In this document: piece after piece, positions 30,728-42,665 of the stretch
Layout: every line of letters begins with the position of its first letter
Numbering within the stretch: the first letter of the stretch is position 1
Assembly: GCA_030386875.1 (NCBI GenBank)
Contig: CM059563.1
Span: 19,537,982 to 19,601,981 of the forward strand
Source of the DNA: Morinoia aosen
Lineage: Eukaryota > Arthropoda > Malacostraca > Amphipoda > Talitridae
Direction: 5' to 3'
DNA length: 64,000 bases
Made by a program: the position numbers and the translations under genes
Notes under the pieces: model-generated
Told to the model about the DNA's origin: nothing
The model's input: only the letters and a program-made list of their open reading frames with translations
The model's database searches: none

Positions 30728-32405
30728 TCACTCGATCCCTCTCTCGATCCCTCACTCGATCCCTCACTCGATCCCTCACTCGATCCCTCACTCGAACCCT
30801 CACTCGAACCCTCACTCGATCCCTCACTCGAACCCTCACTCGAACCCTCACTCGAACCCTCACTCGAACCCTCACTCGAACCCCTCACTCGAACCCTCAC
30901 TCGAACCCTCGCTCGAACCCTCGCTCGAACCCTCGCTCGAACCCTCACTCGAACCCCTCACTCGAACCCCTCACTCGAACCCCTCACTCGAACCCCTCAC
31001 TCGAACCCCTCACTCGAACCCCTCACTCGAACCCCTCACTCGAACCCCTCACTCGAACCCCTCACTCGAACCCCTCACTCGAACCCCCCACTCGAACCCC
31101 CCCCACTCGAACCCCCCCACTCGAACCCCCCCACTCGAACCCCCCCACTCGAACCCCCCACTCGAACCCCCCCACTCGAACCCCCCCACTCGAACCCCCC
31201 CACTCGAACCCCCCCACTCGAACCCCCCCACTCGAACCCGCCCCCACTCGAACCCTCCACTCGAACCCTCCGCTCGAACCCTCCACTCGAACCCCCCTAC
31301 TCGAACCCTCCGCTCGAACCCTCCGCTCGAACCCTCCACTCGAACCCTCCACTCGAACCCTCCACTCGAACCCTCCACTCGAATCCTCCACTCGAACCCT
31401 CCACTCGAACCCTCCACTCGAACCCTCCACTCGAACCCTCCACTCGAACCCTCCACTCGAACCCTCCACTCGAACCCTCCACTCAAACCCTCCACTCGAA
31501 CCCTCCACTCGAACCCTCCACCCGAACCCTCCACTCGAACCCTCCACTCGAACCCTCCACTCGAACCCTTCACTCGAACCCTCCACTCGAACCCTCCCCT
31601 CGAACCCTCCCCTCGAACCCTCCACTCGAACCCTCCACTCGAACCCTCCACTCGAACCCTCCACTCGAACCCTCCACTCGAACCCTCCACTCGAACTCTC
31701 CACTCGAACCCTCCACTCGAACCCTCCACTCGAACCCTCCACTCGAACCCTCCACTCGAACCCTCCACTCGAACCCTCCACTCGAACCCTCCACTCGAAC
31801 CCTCCACTCGAACCCTCCACTCGAACCCTCCACTCGAACCCTCCGCTCGAACCCTCCGCTCGAACCCTCCACTCGAACCCTCCGCTCGAACCCTCCACTT
31901 GAACCCTCCACTCGAACCCTCCACTCGAACCCTCCACTCGAACCCTCCACTCGAACCCTCCACTCGAACCCTCCACTCGAACCCTCCACTCGAACCCTCC
32001 ACTCGAACCCTCCACTCGAACCCTCCACTCGAACCCTCCACTCGAACCCTCCACTCGAACCCTCCACTCGAACCCTCCACTCGAACCCTCCACTCGAACC
32101 CTCCACTCGAACCCTCCACTCGAACCCTCCACTCGAACCCTCCACTCGAACCCTCCACTCGAACCCTCCACTCGAACCCTCCACTCGAACCCTCCACTCG
32201 AACCCTCCACTCGAACCCTCCACTCGAACCCTCCACTCGAACCCTCCACTCGAACCCTCCACTCGAACCCTCCACTCGAACCCTCCACTCGAACCCTCCA
32301 CTCGAACCCTCCACTCGAACCCTCCACTCGAACCCTCCACTCGAACCCTCCACTCGAACCCCCCACTCGAACCCCCCACTCGAACCCCCCACTCGAACCC
32401 TCACC
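30728..32405. repeat. 12/13-bp satellite-like array, about 130 units
   Basis: Starts with a 12-bp form (CTCGATCCCTCA, then CTCGAACCCTCA), moves to 13-bp CTCGAACCCCTCA, then 13-14-bp C-rich forms (31080-31250), and ends in a long homogeneous run of 13-bp CTCGAACCCTCCA. No phase contains a stop codon, so frames up to 654 codons (plus) and 504 (minus) stay open, translating to peptides such as LEPSTRTLHSNPP. The blockwise change of unit length is what replication slippage would leave; I do not call a gene. Confidence 0.95.
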
Positions 32406-33100
32406 CCACCCCTCACTACACCCCCCCCCCCCACACACCCCCGCGAGACAATGCCGTCTCTGATATACGACCACATCAGCGGCACTGATAGCTCCGTCTC
32501 GTGGGCGCATCTCGCGAGCGTCTGCAGTCTCGGGCTCGTTTCCGAGACATCCTTTCTGCCCACTGCAGACGCTTAGTGCACCGCTTATTTCCTGTCAATC
32601 TTTTCTTCTCTTAACTAACCTCTACAGAGAAAAGATGGACAAAAAATAATAAATGTTGACATGATCGGTTATTTCTGGATTATGATGACTTTCTTTAATA
32701 AACAAGTCTGAGTCAAACCTTAGTCTTTAGATAATCGGTTATTCGTTTTTTGCTCACTATATTCCTCAGTCGTTTTGCCAATCACGTTTTTTGTGTGAGT
32801 TGTCTTCGATCGTTCGATATTTCTTATGCACTACAATAGTTAAAATCGCGGCTAATTATCTTTTTGGTTTGAATTTTCATCGTTCGTTTGATGTTTTTAT
32901 TTACTGTATATGTTGAGTATTCGGCTAATCACTTTTTTAACAATTTTCTATTTATCGTAAGACATATACCTCATTTTTGAAAAACGTGCGAGTTCATGTA
33001 AATTACTTCAGGAGGGAATTAGCGTGAACTGCGTCTCACCCACCACAACTGGCGCTGTAAAATGGGCTCCAATTTTTGTATGATGAGTCCCAACCCGCAA
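32406..33100. other. No gene seen
   Basis: A C-rich fringe of the array (to about 32445), a short GC-rich piece, then AT-rich unique DNA. Confidence 0.5.
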
Positions 33101-33101
33101 G

Positions 33102-33415
33102 TGATTGAGTATAAGTTAGTTTTAGCCTCCTCCACCAAGACATAGATGTTCGAAGGAAAGAAGAATGAATGTTCCTTTAAGTATGGACTTAGGGAACGCA
33201 TAATCTCTACACAAACTAGATTCCTGCACAGGATCCCATACGCATAGAAACAATAAGTTATGGAGGAAGGTTATTAAAGAAGCTAAAACTTGAAGAAGAA
33301 AGTCAAAGTTGCTGAAAAACAGGACAGCAGTAAACCGAAAGAAAGATGGTCCTTAACAAATCAAAAAACATTTTATTTCAACCAAAAAAAGGCATGCTTA
33401 ACTCTCATCTCAGGT
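33102..33415 (-). mobile_element. Family A copy A15, minus strand
   Basis: On the minus strand the tail complement TAAGTTAGTTTTAGCCTCCT is at the left end, then TTTAAGTATGGACTTAGGGA, AACTTGAAGAAGAAAGT, GCTGAAAAACAGGACAGCAG and GATGGTCCTTAACAAA follow in exact reverse family order. The 5' head is missing or diverged beyond about 33415. Confidence 0.75.
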
Positions 33416-33844
33416 TCAACTTTCAAGACTAGGCATGTCGTTGCATTTTTGTACAATGTTTCAAAGTTTTTTGCAAGAAAATGAACTACGCAAAGGTTCA
33501 CCTTATATGAACAGCACAGGAACCTGTGTTGCACCTGTGACATCATGAAATATTCAAATTTGTAATAAATTGAAATGAATGTTTGTAGGGAAAACTTTCG
33601 GAGGTTTTAGTCAACGACGTTGAGTAGTTTTTTGAGACAAAGATGGATTTTTGCTGGTCCCAGTTATAGTTCGCTCGAGTACTTTGCATGGACAGAAAAG
33701 TTGATTCAGAAGAAGGGCTTAGAGTGAAGGTTGCCTTCCTACTGTAAATGAACGGGTGTAAGTGATGTTCTTACGGAAGAAAATGCCATAGATTACTGTA
33801 AATCGAGGCGACTTGTGTCTGCAAGCGGCATACAGGGCTATAAT
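33416..33844. other. No gene seen
   Basis: Unique sequence without a supported feature. Confidence 0.5.
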
Positions 33845-34385
33845 AACTAGCGGATATCAAAGACGCGTTCTGAACAAGCCTACTAAAGATTTGATCTGGC
33901 CTCGCGTATCACAGAAATTTTATACCTTGCCTCAATGACACTCTATATCTTAGCGTATCAATGACACGTTCTACACCATTGCATCAAAGATATGTTATGC
34001 CCAGGGTATCAGACATGTTCTGCTCAATGTATCAAAGATAAGTTCTGTCCAACAAATCAAAGGTACTTTCTGTCCAATTTATCAAAGGTACTTTCTGTCC
34101 AATTTATCAAAGGTACTTTCTGTCCAATTTATCAAAGGTACTTTCTGTCCAATTTATCAAAGGTACTTTCTGTCCAATTTATCAAAGGTACTTTCTGTCC
34201 AATTTATCAAAGGTACTTTCTGTCCAATTTATCAAAGGTACTTTCTGTCAAATTTATCAAGGATACTTTCTGTCCAATTTATCAAAGATACGTTCTATCC
34301 AACGTATCAAAGGTACGTTCTGTCCAACGTATCATAGGTACGTTCTGCCCAACGTATCAAAGAAACGTTCTGTCCCACGTATTGT
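33845..34385. repeat. 25-bp tandem repeat, about 21 copies
   Basis: Unit TATCAAAGGTACTTTCTGTC plus CAATT. The centre (34055-34260) is nearly perfect at 25 bp (34081, 34106, 34131 and on), and both flanks are diverged. The 144-codon plus frame is a repeat echo. It ends in a short palindrome GTTATATC/GATATAAC at 34384-34404. Confidence 0.94.
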
Positions 34386-35584
34386 TATATCCTCATGATA
34401 TAACCTTCCTACATCTATATTCATAAAGGAATCGCTATGAGGAATACTGAAATGCTTCGTCTGGCCCACGACTTTCATCTCCTTGAAAAGAACCGCACTT
34501 AGAATCAACTCCACAACATGCCTCTCATGCTATTTCCTTCAACAACATCGTCAGACGACGCTACGCCTTACCATCATCGTGCTACCCTCTTAACATCATC
34601 ACCACGACGCAACCGGAGGACTACGAGATCAAGTTATCAGATACCTCTTTCTCTTTTCTCTGCCACAATGTATTTATCTTTCTAATCTTAATCATCTAGG
34701 ATGTTATAGTATTCATTTATAAAGATTGAATGCAGGAACGTAATTATTGTTAGTCAGTATTGTGGGTTTTTAACTTATTATTGAGTAGCTACTGTCGTAA
34801 CGTGTTTGTTCTCGGAGGTAGAGACGCGCCCTCATTTCCTTCAAGCGAGCGGGCAACGGTTAGTCTTGCGCGGGGAGGCAGTCGAGAAGGTTCCTTCATT
34901 CAAGTTCGATATTGAAGAGTAACATTACGAGATCATCTAACTTATTGGTGTCTTCACCTGCGGTTCATCGCCTTTGGCGATGAACCCGCTTCACTTTAAA
35001 CGATTGTAAAAGTGACAGTTGTCTCTAAATTACCTGGAAATCCATCTTGCTCCAATCATTCATTATAAATGGATCGCAAAGGCACCAGCCTCCTCGCAAA
35101 TACTTCGACAACGCCCAAACTGGATTCTGCAGATAAGTTAACATGTTTACTATATGTCTAACCAGCTTCTCTCTCGACAGCATTGTGATGTATTAGGTGT
35201 CTGCGTTAATAACGAACCTTTGTAAACTTTCGTGTCTTCAATTTCCTTTGTCAGTTAGAGAGAGATGATAAAGAGATGATGATAATGATGATGATATAAA
35301 ATGATGCACATACGTAATAGTATTCCGCTCTTATACCAACGTTACCGAATATCTTGAAAATATGTCTTATAAATATAAATATTCTTTGCCCAAGGGGCTG
35401 GTGGCAGCGCTGAAAAGCTATCGTGATTAATAAAGACTAGAAAATAAAAGGTAGTAACAAATAATTACGAATGTCACGAAATAACATGCATCACAACAAC
35501 GAACGTCGGCAGCGATATGGAATAGGATCTAGCGATCATTACAAAATGATGGGACATAGGTAGGATAAAATATAGGAAACCATT
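34386..35584. other. No gene seen; spacer between two related arrays
   Basis: About 1.2 kb of unique sequence with a short GATGAT microsatellite near 35263-35305. No long frame. Confidence 0.5.
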
Positions 35585-35870
35585 ACAGTATCAAAGGTAC
35601 GTTTTGCCCAATGTATCAAAGATATGTTTTTTCTAACTTATAAAAAATATGTGGTGCCAGCGTATCAAAGACATGGTAACTCCCAGCGTTTCAAAAACAG
35701 CACGTTATGCCACGATGTATTAAAGACACGTGATGCCACGACGTATCAAAGACACGTCATGCTGCAGCGTATGAAAGAAAAGACGCGTTATCCCTGCATA
35801 TCAAAGACACGTTCTGCATCGGCGTATATCAAAGACATAGTCTGCGCTCGCGTCTCAAAGACTTACCTTC
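35585..35870. repeat. Diverged block of the same 25-bp repeat
   Basis: GTATCAAAGGTACGTTTTGC, CGTATCAAAGACACG and similar words recur at about 24-30 bp. The unit is recognisably that of the 33845-34385 array but far more diverged. Confidence 0.75.
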
Positions 35871-35934
35871 TCCATAATCCCTTAGTGCCAATCGCTTCCC
35901 GGCCTGAGGTGGGATAAGGTGAAGTGGAGAGAGG

Positions 35935-36422
35935 GCGGGAAGAGGGAGATGTCAGTGAACGAGTGTGAGAGGGCAGGGAGTATTTGAGGACAGGGATTAT
36001 GAGAGAGCAGGGAGTGAGTGAGAGAGCAGGGAGTGAGTGAGAGGGCAGGGAGTGAGTGAGAGAGCAGGGAGTGAGTGAGAGAGCAGGGAGTGAGTGGGAG
36101 AGCAGGGAGTGAGTGAGAGAGCAGGGAGTGAGTGAGAGAGCAGGGAGTGAGTGAGAGAGCAGGGAGTGAGTGAGAGGGCAGGGAGTGTGTGAGAGGGCAG
36201 GGAGTGTGTGAGAGGGCAGCGAGTGAGTGAGAGGCCAGGGAGTGTGTGAGAGGGCAGCGAGGAAATGAGAGGATAGGGAGTGTGAGAGTGTTGGTAGTGA
36301 GCAGGGATTGTGTGAGAGGGCAGGGAGTGTGAGAGTGTTGGGAGTGAGAGGGTATTGTGTGAGAGGGCAGGGAGAGTGAGAAGGCAGGGAGTGAGAGTGT
36401 GAGGGCAGGGAGTTAGAGGGCT
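35935..36422. repeat. 19-bp purine-rich tandem repeat, about 25 copies
   Basis: Unit GAGTGAGTGAGAGAGCAGG, near-perfect from 36000 to 36180, then mixed with GAGTGTGTGAGAGGGCAGG forms. The plus strand is almost free of C and T apart from fixed positions. Minus frames up to 187 codons (LTPCSLTHSLLSH-type) are repeat echoes. Confidence 0.94.
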
Positions 36423-37594
36423 GCACAAAGTGCGATCATTTCCCCCCGAGATGCTGCCTGTAATTCCCTTAAAAGCCTCGTGAGCGCCAGTGTCGCTCCA
36501 AACGCGCTTTTGTGACGCTTCAGGACCCAACGAAAACATTCACGTCGAAGGTGCAAGTCTTTGCTAAATACACTGTAAATATGGAAAACTGGTGTGCTAG
36601 TTCGACATCCTTTGAACAGTAAGCGGTCCTCTGTTTTGACGGTAGGGCAAGATAGGATTTTTAAGCTGGTAGGAGTTATACGATTGAATCATTCTGTTTC
36701 GGAGGTGTGAACTGTTATAAACGCTACCATAGGGAGTGAGTTGTTCTGATGATTAGAAATTTTCAGTAGGTATGAAGAGAACAGTTTATGAACTGGCAGT
36801 TGAATGAATGTACTTGAGTCACGCATTCTCCGATGCGTATTCGTGGTTAACTGACAATAGCGCTAAAATTGTTGGCGATTAAAGGGGACGCTATCTTTCA
36901 GTAGGATTGTTGGTTTCTTTTCACGATATTGATTTTTCAGAAAAAATGCTGGCTTTCAAACTTAGAATTTGGATGCTGAGCTTATTTATACAGAAGGAAT
37001 AAATTTTTTCTTAGGCCCGGTGTAAACAAATTAAAGTTTTGGCAATCACCTGATTATTTCATCAAACGGGTATTTTCTACCTCTAGGGAAAAAGCAATGT
37101 CTTTAAATTAAAATTGTTATAGAACAATTTCTAAGAATTTGCAATTTTCGGCTCACATCTCAGATCTGCCAGTCCCCACACAGCCGGTGAAGGAACTGCA
37201 CATCAATCAAACTTCAAACAACTGCTATATTTTTTCTTTTCTTTCTATCTTTTTTATTTGATTTTTTCTCTTTTCTTCTCCCTCTCATTTTTTCTTTTGA
37301 CTTCTTCTCTTTTTTTATTGTTGTCTTTTTGTTTTCTTATTCTTTTATCTGTTCTTTTTTTCTCCTATTTTATTTTCTCTGTTATTTCCTTTCCTTTTTT
37401 CTTCTCATTTTTCTTTTCATTTTGTTAGCCACTCAAACACGAAATAAGAGAGGAATCACATAGACGCTACCGAGCAGACAACCGCGAAATGGTGAGGTGC
37501 ACAAACGGCCGCGTGCTTCTGATGCGCTGGTGTTCTCCGGAGGCGCACCTCGCTAGGTGCGGGCACACACGGCTCTTGGAGGCGCGTCTGTGGT
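36423..37594. other. No gene; polypyrimidine patch
   Basis: Unique sequence, then a T/C-rich tract (about 37226-37428), then a GC-richer 37460-37590 patch. No recognised gene. Confidence 0.5.
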
Positions 37595-37860
37595 TGTTAC
37601 CTAAACGAATTATTCCCCGAATAAAACAGCTGCCCTTTTAAAAAAAATGTATACTCGGTTATGAAAATGTTTATTCCCAGAAGAAAATGGTTGTTAACTG
37701 TAGAAAATTGTTACTGTCTGATCGAATTATTCCCCGAAGTAAATGGTTGTTCTCTTAAAGAAAATGAATATTCGGTGACTGAAATGCTTATTTCCTGAAG
37801 AAAATGGTTATTCCATAAAGAAAATGGTTATTCCCGGAAGAGAATGGAATAGAAAGGGTG
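37595..37860. repeat. Degenerate 25-30-bp repeat
   Basis: Words of the form GAAAATGGTTATTCC and GAATTATTCCCCGAA recur about ten times with irregular spacing. An old minisatellite. Confidence 0.7.
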
Positions 37861-38237
37861 CTGCAAAAAATAAAGCGTTCGCTAGACGTATGTCTACTCT
37901 ATTTCTCATTATGACGTACAGTGAGCTTCAGATCAATTTTTACTACCTTTTTTGCAAATTGTATGGTTAAAGCCGTAGTTGTGTCAGAACTGTTGGACTA
38001 CTGGTAAAATGGTAGCGGTATCGACACAACAGTAACGATCTTGGCAAAACGGCTACGGTCTCGGCATGGCTACGGCCTTGTGTAAATGAGAATGGTTTAG
38101 TATTTGAAAAACAGAAGAGTCTGGGTAATATGGGGGCAACGGTGGTTTTAAAATGAGTACAGTCTCGGTGTTTGGTGGAACGGTTTGAGGCTTACGAAAT
38201 TTTTATTTAGCGATAATAATTATGCATCTACTCACCA
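37861..38237. other. No gene seen
   Basis: Unique sequence. Short GGCTACGGTCTCGGC-like reiterations occur near 38040-38075. Confidence 0.5.
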
Positions 38238-38505
38238 AATCTTATTCATTAATTTACTTGCCGGATACATTTCTCTGGTTAACTTGCCGGATACATTTCC
38301 CTGGTTTACTCGCCGGATACATTTCCCTGGTTAACTCGCCGGACACGTTACCCTTATTTACTTACCGGATACATTACCCTCGTTTACTAGCCGAAAAGAT
38401 TTCCCTCATTTCCCTGCTGGACACATTACCCTCGTTTACCTGCCGGACACATTACCCTCGTTTACCTGCCGGCCACATTACCCTCGTTTAGTTGCAGGGT
38501 GCATT
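38238..38505. repeat. 26-bp tandem repeat, about 10 copies
   Basis: Unit GCCGGATACATTTCCCTGGT plus TTACTC. CCGG landmarks at 38287, 38313 and 38339 give the 26-bp period. Right-hand copies read GCCGGACACATTACCCTCGT. Further degenerate copies reach about 38620. Confidence 0.92.
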
Positions 38506-38794
38506 TCATTCACTATCTCTCAGCCGAAACCTTTGATTCGCTTAACTCTACCCTGATCCATTTCACTCCTTTACAAACTAGATACATTTCCCTCGCTATC
38601 TCTCTGCCGATACCTATGCCTCACCCTAACCTGATGTAAGCACCTCGGCCTCCACCGTCAGCGGGCGCACGCCGGCAGCAATCTGCGCTCCCGCAACACC
38701 GCGGACGCGGGGCCGCATTTGCGGATTGCATTGGCCCCCTGAGGCGGGCATATCATTCCGCCGAGAGCTCCCCTGGGTAGGCTCTCTTCCTCAA
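38506..38794. other. No gene seen; GC-richer
   Basis: Decayed copies of the preceding repeat, then a GC-rich patch at about 38640-38780. No supported frame. Confidence 0.4.
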
Positions 38795-38875
38795 CACGAG
38801 GGGAGTAGGAGGGGAGTAGGAAGGGGAGTAGGAAGGGAGTGGGAAGGGAAGCAGAGGAGGTGGGAGGCAGGTGCT
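38795..38875. repeat. Short purine-rich repeat
   Basis: GGGGAGTAGGA and GGGAGTGGGAAG words repeated about six times. Confidence 0.8.
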
Positions 38876-39007
38876 GCAATTTACTGAGTGAGGAGCGCTT
38901 CTTCTACAACCTGAATTGGAGACTCTGACGCTTAGTGTAAGCGCAAAAATTCTCCATAATTTTTTGGTGATGGAAGTCTGTGAGAAAATCTGATCTGATC
39001 CGTGCAC

Positions 39008-39078
39008 GGTGTTGCCTGCGGCACTTTGGTGATGCGTGCGGCATTTTGGTGATCCGTGGAGCACTTTGGTGATGTCAG
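39008..39078. repeat. 24-bp tandem repeat, 3 copies
   Basis: GCGGCACTTTGGTGATGCGT, GCGGCATTTTGGTGATCCGT and GAGCACTTTGGTGATG follow one another at 24-bp spacing. Confidence 0.85.
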
Positions 39079-39658
39079 GAAGCATGAGGTTAAGCGTGGA
39101 TTCGAAACGTGTATCTCATAGCAATTTCTGGGATGGAGAGTTTTTAAGCCCAAATCTGTGAACTTCAATGACTTGGTAAAAGATTCCTTAGTTGAGGTAC
39201 CGATTTGACCGACTGCGCAAGAACATAGGTACGCATAACCTCTTTTGATTATACTGTATAACCATTATTGAATGCCTTCCAAGTGCGAAAATTTCTTATT
39301 TAATCATTATTGATTAAATTTTGATTTTATATCATTGAGTTTACTTTATTTTTTGAAGTTTAAGCCATCTTATAGTTGATGAGAAGTTGGGGAATTGAAA
39401 ATGTTTCACTCATTAATTATGGTTGTAAGTTTTTTTTGGCTTGCGTGGGGCATTTCTAAAGTTTTCAATGGATAAACGATAATATTTTGATTCAAGTTGG
39501 GAACTTTCGTTCTGAAGCAAAAATCACTATCAATGGCATTTCAATTTTGCTCGATTGATCATATATTTCTTCACATGATTTCTTTTGCGTAGTGGTGCAT
39601 GTTCTTAACTAAAGAAATATTTCGTGTAGCTACTTCCATGTAATCTCATTTTAGTCGC
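39079..39658. other. No gene seen
   Basis: Unique AT-leaning sequence. Confidence 0.5.
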
Positions 39659-39885
39659 TTAACACGCTGATTGCGATGGGTTAAACTGAAGTTCGATATT
39701 CAACTCAAATTTAACTTCAACTGCAGTGTGTAATATTGAAAACAGCACGTATTAACTGGAAAATGCCTTCATCTAGTTTCAAGTACAATATTGGTGAAAA
39801 TATGAATTTGTGACTACTGGTCGGTCAGCAGCACTTATAAGTCCCCTCCGTGTGCGTCGGCGGTTCACACCACGACTTACGCGTT
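39659..39885 (-). mobile_element. Family B TTAA-type MITE, copy B2, minus strand
   Basis: Begins TTAACACGCTGATTGCGATG and continues GGGTTAAACTGAAG and GATATTCAACTCAAATTTAA, the reverse of the family right end. Further on are GTGACTACTGGTCGGTCAGC and CACTTATAAGTCCC. The far end is diverged. It faces copy B3 in inverted orientation about 65 bp away. Confidence 0.7.
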
Positions 39886-39949
39886 TTTACACATCGTCGC
39901 ATGATATGACCTCCGCACATGCATGTGTAACTCCGAAAAATGCTAAATT

Positions 39950-40177
39950 TTAACGCTTTGACTGCAACGTGCGCCACCTGTGACCACGAAAGGGATTTTC
40001 ATAGTTCTGCTGACCGACCAGTAGTCACAAACCCAATTTTCATAAATACTTAGTTAAAGCAGAGTGAAAGCACGGTCCAGTTAATGTTTGCTGCTTGCAA
40101 AATTGCTAACTACATTTAACTTCAATTTCGAGTTGAATATTAAACTTCAGCTTAACCAATTGCGTTCAAAGTGTCAA
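39950..40177 (+). mobile_element. Family B TTAA-type MITE, copy B3
   Basis: TTAACGCTTTGACTGCAACG at the left end mirrors CGTTCAAAGTGTCAA at the right end, a terminal inverted repeat of about 16 bp. In between are CCACCTGTGACC, TTTTCATAGTTCTGCTGACC, GCACGGTCCAGTTAATG and GAGTTGAATATTAAACTTCA. Left TTAA and right TCAA look like a TTAA duplication with one mutated base. 228 bp, non-coding. Confidence 0.8.
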
Positions 40178-40979
40178 TGGAAACAGTTAACTGTCTTTTT
40201 AAGAATTTTATTGTTCACGGGTGTGAAAAGTTACCGTGAGCTTCAATTTTTGACGCCGTGTGAGCCACATTCGCAGCCTTCCAATCTCTAAAAATCGTTT
40301 TGGCGCGGCTTGCTTCTGGCAACTTTGTCCTCATCATCATCTGTGTGAGTGATGATGGCAGCAGAGCATGATGTAGAGTGATGAGATGCAGTGAGCAGCC
40401 CGAGTGTTACGGTGAGGGAAGTAAGTCAACCAAAAATCTATTTTAAAGTGTCTTTAATGACGCACAAGAAACATTGTTCAAGTGGCGTACAAGAAACAGT
40501 ATCAGGGGGAAATACTACATGTTACAGTCGCGGTGTGTATTGACGTTTCCCTTTTTTTCCAAGGCGGGTGGATTGCCAGAAAGGATTAAGTAATATAAGA
40601 GCAGGGAGTAGAAAACTTGCCCTTGTAATATCTGGAAACCCTACTTTCCCGTATTTTCTATTCGCTAGAGGAGCTGCTTTAATCATGGTAAAAACTGCAG
40701 TTTCAGAACTGGAATCGAATCAGGATTTTAATCAGGATCTTTCTTGCCAAGTTGAGAGCTTAATTTTCGTGCCATCGGAAAAAAAATTCTCCAAAAAGTA
40801 GGTTATCTGGTAATATTTTGAACTGGATGTGAAGTTCTGTGTTAGTAAATGCAATTATCGGGACCCCAAAGTGTATGTATGACATCGCTTTTCTCTCGGT
40901 TGTTGGTAGGGTTGTGTCACACTTAAATGGTGTGTATAATAAAACTGAAAATATCTAAATATCACAGGGAAGTAGGATG
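40178..40979. other. No gene seen
   Basis: Unique sequence. A 77-codon frame at 40568-40801 has no recognisable domain. Confidence 0.45.
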
Positions 40980-41150
40980 CTGCTTGGACAAAACTGGTCA
41001 CGCAAACTGGTCGTGTGAAACTGGTTGTGCGAAATTGGACGTACGAAAAATAAGTTGCACGAAACTGGTCGCTCAAAACTAGTCGGACGAAGGCAACTGT
41101 GTAAAGTTAGACGTGCAAAGCTAGCTCAGGGAAACTGGTCCCGGTTCAAT
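40980..41150. repeat. Degenerate 16-18-bp repeat
   Basis: GAAACTGGTCGTGC-like words recur about nine times with substitutions (AAACTGGTCACGC, GAAATTGGACGTAC, AAAACTAGTCGGACG). Confidence 0.8.
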
Positions 41151-41954
41151 ATTTTAAAATTCTATATTAAACCATGCATAATTCGCCCGATGGTTTGATA
41201 CCATCTCTGCTTCGTTATCCCACAAATGGTAATCGATGCATAATAACAGTGCCCACTCGAGCTATTTTTGCAATTTTTCCTGCCCATTATTGCTTCCTTA
41301 AGACCTTGCGCTTCACCAATCACCTCTCACTTCAGTTCCCTGCCTTGCACACCTCCTATCGCCTTCAACTCCAGTCAGCTGCACACAGAAGCTATTTTTC
41401 CTGAGAGTTTCGTTTTTTATCATTGCTAACTTCCCACTGTTTCCTTTCATTGTTATTCAAAGAAACCATTTCCTCTTTTTCCCGCAGAGCGACGCTTTTT
41501 TCCATTTCTCCTCACAGTTTATTATGCCATCGCCTAGCATCGCTTTAAGCTCGTCTGCATAGAAGCCCTCAACTGTTTTATTCTCTTCTGATCCTTTGGA
41601 ATTAACTCTATTCGAAGAACTCTTTTCAAGGTGCAACGGAACTAATTTATTTCGTTTTGCCACACTTCCAAATAAATAACATCCATGGGTATAATTGTTC
41701 ACAGACCTTTTCGTTTGTTTTTTTTAACAGAACTCTTTTCGCGATGCTACTGGATTCTCTCTTTTGAAATACTTCAAGAGAAATAATTTCCATACGCATT
41801 TCCATTTTACTGGGGAACTCGCGTGCAGGCGCTCCAAACGAACCGTTCAAACGACCGTTTTCTGAAGCGGCTCTTCTTTTCCGGCCGAACTTTCTTACAG
41901 AGAACCGCTCACGGCCGCCGTTACGGCCGTTCTTGCTGATGACGGCCGCCTGCG
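41151..41954. other. No gene seen
   Basis: Unique sequence. Two overlapping minus frames of 67-81 codons (41457-41850) lack a recognised domain. GC-richer at 41820-41950 with GCGGCC-type words. Confidence 0.4.
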
Positions 41955-42372
41955 TTTGGGGAATTGCTTGGCGGGGTTAGTGGTGGTGGGGTTGGTGGTG
42001 GTGGTGGTGGTGGTGGTGGGGTTGTTGTTAGTGGTGGTGGGGTTGTTGGTGATGGTGGTGGGGTTGTTGGTGATGGTGGTGGGGTTGTTGGTGGTGGGGT
42101 TGTTGGTGGTGGGGTTGTTGGTGGTGGGGTTGTTGGTGGTGGGGTTGTTGGTGGTGGGGTTGTTGGTGGTGGGGTTGTTGGTGGTGGGGTTGTTGGTGGT
42201 GGGGTTGTTGGTGGTGGCGTTGTTGGTGGTGGTGTTGTTGGTGGTGGTGTTGTTGGTGAGGTTGGTGGTGGGGTTGGTGGTGGTGGTGGTGGGGTTGTTG
42301 TTGATGGTGGGGTTGTTGGTGGTGGTGGGGTTGTTGGTGGTGGGGTTGTTGGTGGTGGTGGGGTTAGGTTTT
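41955..42372. repeat. 15-bp GT-rich tandem repeat
   Basis: Unit GGTGGTGGGGTTGTT, cleanest at 42080-42220, with GGTGATGGTGGTGGGG variants before it. The plus strand lacks C almost entirely. Frames of up to 187 codons (poly Leu-Val or Gly-Val) are repeat echoes. Confidence 0.94.
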
Positions 42373-42534
42373 TTTGGTTGGTTTTTAGTTTTATTGGTTT
42401 TATCGTTATCAGGCTTCGATATTCAGTTATATTTTGTAGATGACAAGCAAGTTATTCCCCACTCAAATCAAACTGAGATAGTGAAATGCTATTTCCTTGG
42501 CTGTAAACCAAAACACTAAGTTTACAAAGGCACG

Positions 42535-42665
42535 CGCAACGTTACAGCGTTGTAATGTTAGTGTTGCAACGACGTAACGTTACATACAACACCACAGCAT
42601 TACAGCGATATACTACAAGTGTTGCAATATCGGAACTTAACAACACCGCAACGTTCAACGTAATA
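42535..42665. repeat. Degenerate repeat of AACGTTACAGCG/TGTTGCAA words
   Basis: Short words such as CAACGTTACAGCGTTGTAA and GTGTTGCAACGACGTAACG recur, several of them self-complementary. No clean period. Confidence 0.5.

Noticed and set aside
30612-32576. 654-codon Pro/Ser/Thr/Asn-rich frame as a mucin-like protein
   Set aside because: It is a direct translation of the 13-bp repeat. Three plus phases and the minus strand are all open over the same DNA, and the flanking non-repeat parts show no domain.
41955-42519. 187-codon Leu/Val-rich frame as a transmembrane protein
   Set aside because: Translation of the GT-rich 15-bp repeat. The short non-repeat tail carries no domain.
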